In this document: positions 8,938 to 11,967 of the stretch, in pieces
Numbering within the stretch: position 1 is the first letter of the stretch
How the letters are laid out: each line of letters opens with the position of its first letter
DNA from: Pseudomonadota bacterium
GTDB lineage: Bacteria > Myxococcota > Myxococcia > Myxococcales > Myxococcaceae
Assembly (NCBI GenBank): GCA_023424585.1
Contig: JAFADT010000022.1
Location: 1-11,967 of the forward strand
DNA: 11,967 nt
Direction of reading: 5' to 3'
The notes under the pieces: model-generated
What the model saw: only the letters and a program-made list of their open reading frames with translations
Databases searched by the model: none
Told to the model about the DNA's origin: nothing
Translations under genes and position numbers: made by a program

Positions 8938-9933
8938 TCAGGACGTCGCGGCCGTGCGCCGCGGAGCGGGCGCTAACTCCCCGGCATCCTGATACGGCGA
9001 CGCGGGCGCCAGCGGATCATACCCGAGGACCTCCACCAGCCTCTCGGGCGGGGGGCCGGGGGGCATGCGGGTCCAGGGGAAGCGCGCCTGGAGCGCCTCC
9101 TCGTCCAGGGACAGCCCCTGCTTCGCCTGGGAGCGCCGGGCCTCGTGCCAGCCGCGCGTGTCGAGCCGCCGGGCCAGCCGCCGCGACAGGGGGCTGATCA
9201 TCGGCGTGGGCTTGAAGAGGGCCGGCTGTCCTCGCGCGTCCCGCATGCAGCCCAGCTCCACCGCCCATGCCAGGAGCCAGCGGGGCCAGCCGCGGCCCGC
9301 GCGGCGAAGGGCGCTGAAGTGCCCCTGCGCGGCGCCGTCCACGAAGGTGAAGCGCGGCTCGTAGACGCACGCGGCGGCGAACGTCGCGGGCATCAGCGCC
9401 ACGCCTTTCGCGCCGATGCGGCGGCCCATGAGCTGCAACAGCTCCAGGAGGTCGCGCGCCAGGGAGAGGCCGGGGTGGAGCTGGCCGGGCAGCGGCGGCC
9501 GGTTCCAGTCGAAGGGCCGGCCAGGGTGCTGCAACAGGAGGCTGTCCACGTAGAGCAGCGGGGCCTCCGCGGCCGCGTGGGTGAAGCCCACCTCCGAGCC
9601 CGGGGCCCGGCGCAGGGACAGGTCCACGACGGGCGAGTGGTAGCGGCGGCTCAGCAACGTGATGCGCGGCAGGAACGGGTCCTGGCAGGACAGGCGCAGC
9701 TCGACGGGGCCCACGCGCTCTTCCAGCCGCCGTGTGAAGCCATAGGCCTTCAGGGCGTGCGCCAGGCCCTCGCGGCTGTAGGTGCCGAACGCCAGGCTCA
9801 CCCGGTCACCGCCGGAGTCCAAGCCCAGGTCGTCGAGCGACAGGGGCCCGGCCGCGGACGCGGCCAGGTCCAGGCTGCTCAGGCGCGCGTAGGTGCGGCG
9901 AGCATGGGGGCTGGGCTCTGGCGTCCGGGGCAT
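8938..9933 (-). CDS. hypothetical protein, 331 aa, linked to greB
   Basis: I do not recognise this family. The ATG at 9933 is chosen because AGGA lies 8 bases upstream and it falls just after the greB stop. Longer in-frame starts would overlap greB in a frame of shadow-like composition. The protein is soluble, with no signal peptide or membrane helix. After a basic N-terminus it has a segment with FGTYSREGLAHALKAYGF and a strand-rich part including SCQDPFLPRITLLSRRYHS. Then come PLLYVDSLLLQHPGRPFDWN, a leucine-rich helix (SLARDLLELLQLMGRRIGAK), VYEPRFTFVDGAAQGHF and a basic/Pro-rich C-terminal third. The composition matches the flanking genes, so it is probably native. The 10-base gap to greB implies translational linkage. 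Function unknown. Confidence 0.75.
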   Translation of the reverse strand: MPRTPEPSPHARRTYARLSSLDLAASAAGPLSLDDLGLDSGGDRVSLAFGTYSREGLAHALKAYGFTRRLEERVGPVELRLSCQDPFLPRITLLSRRYHSPVVDLSLRRAPGSEVGFTHAAAEAPLLYVDSLLLQHPGRPFDWNRPPLPGQLHPGLSLARDLLELLQLMGRRIGAKGVALMPATFAAACVYEPRFTFVDGAAQGHFSALRRAGRGWPRWLLAWAVELGCMRDARGQPALFKPTPMISPLSRRLARRLDTRGWHEARRSQAKQGLSLDEEALQARFPWTRMPPGPPPERLVEVLGYDPLAPASPYQDAGELAPAPRRTAATS

Positions 9934-9943
9934 GGCGGGTGTC

Positions 9944-10480
9944 CTAGTCGTAGCGGATGTCCACCAGGGTGAGCTCAATCTCACCCCGAGGGCGCCGCAC
10001 CTCCACGGCGTCGCCCGGGCTCTTGCGCAGGAGTGCGCGCCCCATGGGGGACTCGACGCTGATGCGGCCTCCGGAGGCGTCGATCTCGTCCGAACCCACA
10101 ATCTGGTACGTGCTGCGGTTTCCGTCCTCGTCCTCCAGGGTGACGGTGGCGCCGAAGTAGACTTTCGAGCGGTCGCCCTGTTCCGAGGGGGTGACGATGG
10201 TGGCGGTGTCCAGGCGCTTCTGGAGGAAGCGGATGCGCCGGTCGATCTCCCGCAGGCGCTTCTTGCCGTAGATGTATTCGGCGTTTTCTGAACGGTCGCC
10301 CTGGGCGGCGGCGGCGGAGACCTCGGCGGTGACCTTGGGGCGGGCCTCGTTGAGGAGCTGGAGCAGCTCGCGGTGCATGCGCTCGGCGCCCGCGCGGGTG
10401 AGGTAGCGGCGGAGCGGGGCCTGCTCGCCGGCCTCTTCGTCCTCGGGGGTGTCGGGCGGTTCGGAGACGTCCTGGGACAT
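9944..10480 (-). CDS. greB: transcription elongation factor GreB
   Basis: A 178-aa Gre factor that stimulates the intrinsic RNA cleavage activity of backtracked RNA polymerase through its secondary channel. The coiled-coil tip AAQGDRSENAEYIYGKKRLREIDRR (broken here at the tip: GDRSENAEY at 61-69) holds the acidic pair D62 and E65, which correspond to the catalytic D41/E44 of E. coli Gre proteins. The run YGKKRLREIDRRIRFLQKRL is closer to GreB than to GreA. The C-terminal FKBP-like domain includes VYFGATVTLEDEDG and YQIVGSDEID, and ends after SPMGRALLRKSPGD. An acidic extension of about 22 residues precedes the usual start of the fold. It is followed after 10 bases by the 331-aa gene. GreB rather than GreA is favoured but not proven. 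Confidence 0.9.
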   Translation of the reverse strand: MSQDVSEPPDTPEDEEAGEQAPLRRYLTRAGAERMHRELLQLLNEARPKVTAEVSAAAAQGDRSENAEYIYGKKRLREIDRRIRFLQKRLDTATIVTPSEQGDRSKVYFGATVTLEDEDGNRSTYQIVGSDEIDASGGRISVESPMGRALLRKSPGDAVEVRRPRGEIELTLVDIRYD

Positions 10481-10486
10481 GCTCCG

Positions 10487-10492
10487 TGTATA
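10487..10492 (-). promoter_or_regulatory. possible -10 element directly upstream of greB
   Basis: TATACA on the minus strand ends 6 bases before the greB ATG. If used, transcription would begin at or next to the start codon, giving a leaderless or nearly leaderless mRNA. No clear -35 is present. A GGAG with only one base before ATG is the sole ribosome-binding candidate. Confidence 0.25.
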
Positions 10493-10614
10493 GCGCCGGA
10501 CGCTGACGTGTGGCGGGAACCGGCGGCCGGATGTTCACCGTGGGTCGGGCCGGAGCGTGTCAGAACGGGGCGACTGCGATCGCCAGTGGAACTCCCCGGG
10601 CGCTGCTGGTAGGA

Positions 10615-10644
10615 AGCGCCTCGCGGAGGCGCTGGCGGATCCGC
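10615..10644 (+). other. two adjacent inverted repeats upstream of tRNA-Lys
   Basis: AGCGCCTC-GCG-GAGGCGCT (10615-10633) is a perfect 8-bp stem with a 3-base loop. It is followed by the 10-base palindrome GCGGATCCGC (10635-10644). They lie 25-54 bases before the mature tRNA-Lys end, in the intergenic space divergent from greB. There is no T-run on the plus strand, so a terminator is unlikely; an operator or leader structure is possible. Confidence 0.35.
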
Positions 10645-10668
10645 GGTCGTTGCCCAAAAAAGAATAGC

Positions 10669-10741
<73 letters not shown>

Positions 10742-10753
10742 AGCCGTGACGAC

Positions 10754-10826
10754 GTCCCCGTCGTCTAGAGGCCCAGGACGCTGGCCTTTCAAGCCGGTAA
10801 CACGGGTTCGAATCCCGTCGGGGACA
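10754..10826 (+). tRNA. tRNA-Glu (anticodon UUC)
   Basis: The acceptor GTCCCCG pairs perfectly with CGGGGAC (10819-10825), with discriminator A at 10826. The anticodon stem CTGGC/GCCGG closes the loop CTTTCAA, with anticodon TTC at 10788-10790. The T arm ACGGGTTCGAATCCCGT is canonical, and CCA is not encoded. It decodes glutamate GAA and GAG. It is the second and last gene of the tRNA pair, followed at once by a strong terminator. The 3' half of a tRNA gene is a common integration site, but no second copy of this end is visible in the window. Confidence 0.96.
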
Positions 10827-10836
10827 TGTAAAAACG

Positions 10837-10877
10837 CGGGGTTGGACGGGTCAAACCGTCCAACCCCGTTCGTTTTT
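10837..10877 (+). terminator. strong intrinsic terminator after tRNA pair, bidirectional
   Basis: CGGGGTTGGACGG (10837-10849) and CCGTCCAACCCCG (10856-10868) form a perfect 13-bp stem with the 6-base loop GTCAAA. TTCGTTTTT follows. Upstream the plus strand has AAAAACG-type sequence (10830-10836), so the minus strand also shows a T-run after the hairpin. It therefore fits termination of both the tRNA transcript and any transcript coming from the toxin/immunity side. Confidence 0.93.
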
Positions 10878-10888
10878 GACCGCTCGTT

Positions 10889-10907
10889 GGCGTTACTGTG
10901 GCGTTAC
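10889..10907. repeat. tandem 8-bp direct repeat GGCGTTAC, 11-base period
   Basis: GGCGTTAC occurs twice (10889-10896 and 10900-10907), separated by TGT, so the copies are spaced by 11 bases, about one helical turn. They lie 12 bases past the T-run of the terminator, between the tRNA-Glu gene and the toxin/immunity module. Such spacing suits a protein binding the same DNA face twice. Confidence 0.5.
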
Positions 10908-11014
10908 AAGCGGCCCAGGACGCCCGCCCCTGCGGTCTGATGGGGTGCCCTTTTCAAGAGGGCGCGCGTCCCCTCGGTCTGGAAGTGGAAACAGGCCGTC
11001 GGCCCCGAGCCGCA

Positions 11015-11374
11015 TCATGCGGGGTCGAGTGACCAAGTTCCTTCCTCCCAGCGTTTCAGACATTCCTGCGCTTCAAAGGGTATGAGCCCCTTTCCCTTCG
11101 CGGCCTCCTCCAACACGGCCCTTGCTTCAGCAGTCCGATACCGCAACAGCAAGGCCGCCGCCGCCGTCCGAACGTCCATGCGCGGATGGGCAAAAAGGGT
11201 TGCAAGAGCATCGCGCCCAACGTCTCCATGCGCTCTTAGGCGCTTGAACACCGCGATCGATTCATTCGCGTGCTTATTGGAAGCCTTCGCGTCCCCTCCC
11301 ATGATCGCTTCAGACTGTGCTGCGGTATGCCGAGCAAACTTCTCGACGAGTTTCTGGAGATCTTCCGTCACCAT
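11015..11374 (-). CDS. DUF2019-type protein, probable immunity protein
   Basis: A 119-aa all-helical protein that I recognise as DUF2019-like. It has an N-terminal helix with EDLQKLVEKFARHTAAQSEA, NKHANESIAVFKRLRAHG, then a HEAT-repeat-like segment LATLFAHPRMDVRTAAAALL, a helix ARAVLEEAAKG and a short C-terminal tail. There is no signal peptide, so it is cytoplasmic. The ATG at 11374 overlaps the toxin stop within ATGGTGA; the next codon, GTG, is an alternative start giving a 4-base overlap. GGAA lies about 8 bases upstream inside the toxin gene. The immunity role is inferred from the position directly after a nuclease-tipped toxin and from the small helical fold. GC content is clearly lower than in the housekeeping genes. 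A bidirectional terminator lies about 140 bases downstream. Confidence 0.8.
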   Translation of the reverse strand: MVTEDLQKLVEKFARHTAAQSEAIMGGDAKASNKHANESIAVFKRLRAHGDVGRDALATLFAHPRMDVRTAAAALLLRYRTAEARAVLEEAAKGKGLIPFEAQECLKRWEEGTWSLDPA

Positions 11375-11967
11375 AGGCCGTTCCGAACATTCTCCATTGC
11401 GTGAAGCCCAAATGCTCGCTGAGCTTCGAATGACTGGGTGCTCAACCACTGCCGAATGGTCAGCGACGTAGAGCCTGTAATCTTGTACTGATTCGATGAA
11501 TAGAACGCGCTCACAGATTGATGAAGTGCCTTGTCGAGCGGGATGACGTTATCCGTGTTGTGGAGCGCCTGCGGTCCGAAGCGTGCCGCGTTCCCGTCCG
11601 TCTGCTCCACGATGTGGTGCCACTCCTTGCCCTGCCCTGCTGGCCCCATGGCCCGCTTGAACGACTTGAAGGACGAGTAGCCCCTCGGCCCGCTCGACGG
11701 CGCGGTCCCCTGCGAGCCTCCACCGCTCCCTCCACCCGAGCCTGACGCATCCCCTGCCTTCTGGAGGATGATGGCCGCCCCAGGCCCTCCGCTCAACACC
11801 GCCGCCGCGCGCTCAACTGGCACCGCGACGCGCTCCAACGCCAGCACGCCCTCCGCTGACAGCGAGAGCACCGGCACCGTGGCCTCCGCCCCCACCGCCA
11901 GTCCCTTCAGGGAGCGCGTCGTCGTCGAGGCCGCGCCCCAGGTGGCGAACACGCTCGTCGCCAGCCG
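11368..11967 (-). CDS. polymorphic toxin with WHH/HNH-like nuclease tip (5' end outside window)
   Basis: The frame is open to the right edge, so only the C-terminal 199 codons are seen. A GTG at 11952 is a formal start but probably not the real one. The first 65 visible residues are rich in Ala, Val, Leu and Gly (for example EATVPVLSLSAEG). A Gly/Ser linker GSGGGSGGGS follows at 71-80, counted from that GTG. The tip then reads GKEWHHIVEQ (108-117), HNTDNVIPLDKALHQ (131-145) and a helical end finishing VRNGLW. The His-His pair, the Asn in NVIPL and the later His resemble HNH/endonuclease VII toxins of the WHH/AHH group, which cleave nucleic acid. It overlaps the DUF2019 gene by 7 bases. A role in contact-dependent or kin competition is inferred; the delivery domain is not in view. 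Confidence 0.8.
   Translation of the reverse strand, partial: RLATSVFATWGAASTTTRSLKGLAVGAEATVPVLSLSAEGVLALERVAVPVERAAAVLSGGPGAAIILQKAGDASGSGGGSGGGSQGTAPSSGPRGYSSFKSFKRAMGPAGQGKEWHHIVEQTDGNAARFGPQALHNTDNVIPLDKALHQSVSAFYSSNQYKITGSTSLTIRQWLSTQSFEAQRAFGLHAMENVRNGLW

Noticed and set aside
9934..10101. N-terminal extension of the 331-aa protein into greB
   Set aside because: The added residues are encoded inside greB in another frame and look like shadow sequence, while the ATG at 9933 has a proper AGGA.
11082..11471. A 129-codon plus-strand frame opposite the DUF2019 gene
   Set aside because: Ser/Ala/Arg-rich with no motif. The opposite strand encodes a recognisable family with a coupled start.

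Overview
The window is very GC-rich, with strong G/C bias at third codon positions, and its proteins resemble those of myxobacteria. It most likely comes from a Myxococcaceae chromosome (Myxococcus or Corallococcus type). That assignment is inferred from composition and the look of the proteins, not from a database search. Almost all protein genes lie on the minus strand. The exceptions are one lipid-kinase gene and a pair of tRNA genes.

Layout in order of coordinates. (1) Bases 1-2532, minus strand: a compact group transcribed as a 285-aa protein of unknown function, then a DCC-family thiol-disulfide protein, then a MoxR/RavA-type AAA+ ATPase that runs off the left edge. (2) Bases 2668-4749: dnaK with a good TTGACA-type promoter upstream and an intrinsic terminator downstream, forming a monocistronic chaperone unit. 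(3) Bases 4750-5070: a noncoding divergent region. (4) Bases 5071-6159, plus strand: a diacylglycerol/sphingosine-kinase-like lipid kinase, convergent with the next block. (5) Bases 6231-8751, minus strand: a PIN-PhoH ATPase, a DUF493 (YbeD-like) protein and a class I SAM methyltransferase, probably one transcript. (6) Bases 8938-10480, minus strand: a GreB-type transcript cleavage factor closely followed by a 331-aa protein of unknown function. (7) Bases 10669-10877, plus strand: tRNA-Lys(UUU) and tRNA-Glu(UUC) 12 bases apart, ended by a 13-bp hairpin terminator that is T-rich on both strands. (8) Bases 11015-11967, minus strand: an accessory module made of the C-terminal part of a polymorphic toxin with a WHH/HNH-like nuclease domain, and a DUF2019 protein, probably its immunity partner. 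The two genes overlap by 7 bases.

Most of the window is ordinary housekeeping and stress-related DNA: protein folding, RNA metabolism, transcription elongation and tRNAs. The part most worth a second look is the right end. A toxin/immunity cassette with visibly lower GC content than the rest sits just beyond the tRNA-Glu terminator. The toxin has a GC-rich, Ala/Val-rich N-terminal part, a Gly/Ser linker and then an AT-richer nuclease domain, as expected if the tip was exchanged by recombination. It may belong to the kin-discrimination toxins known from myxobacteria, but the delivery portion lies outside the window.
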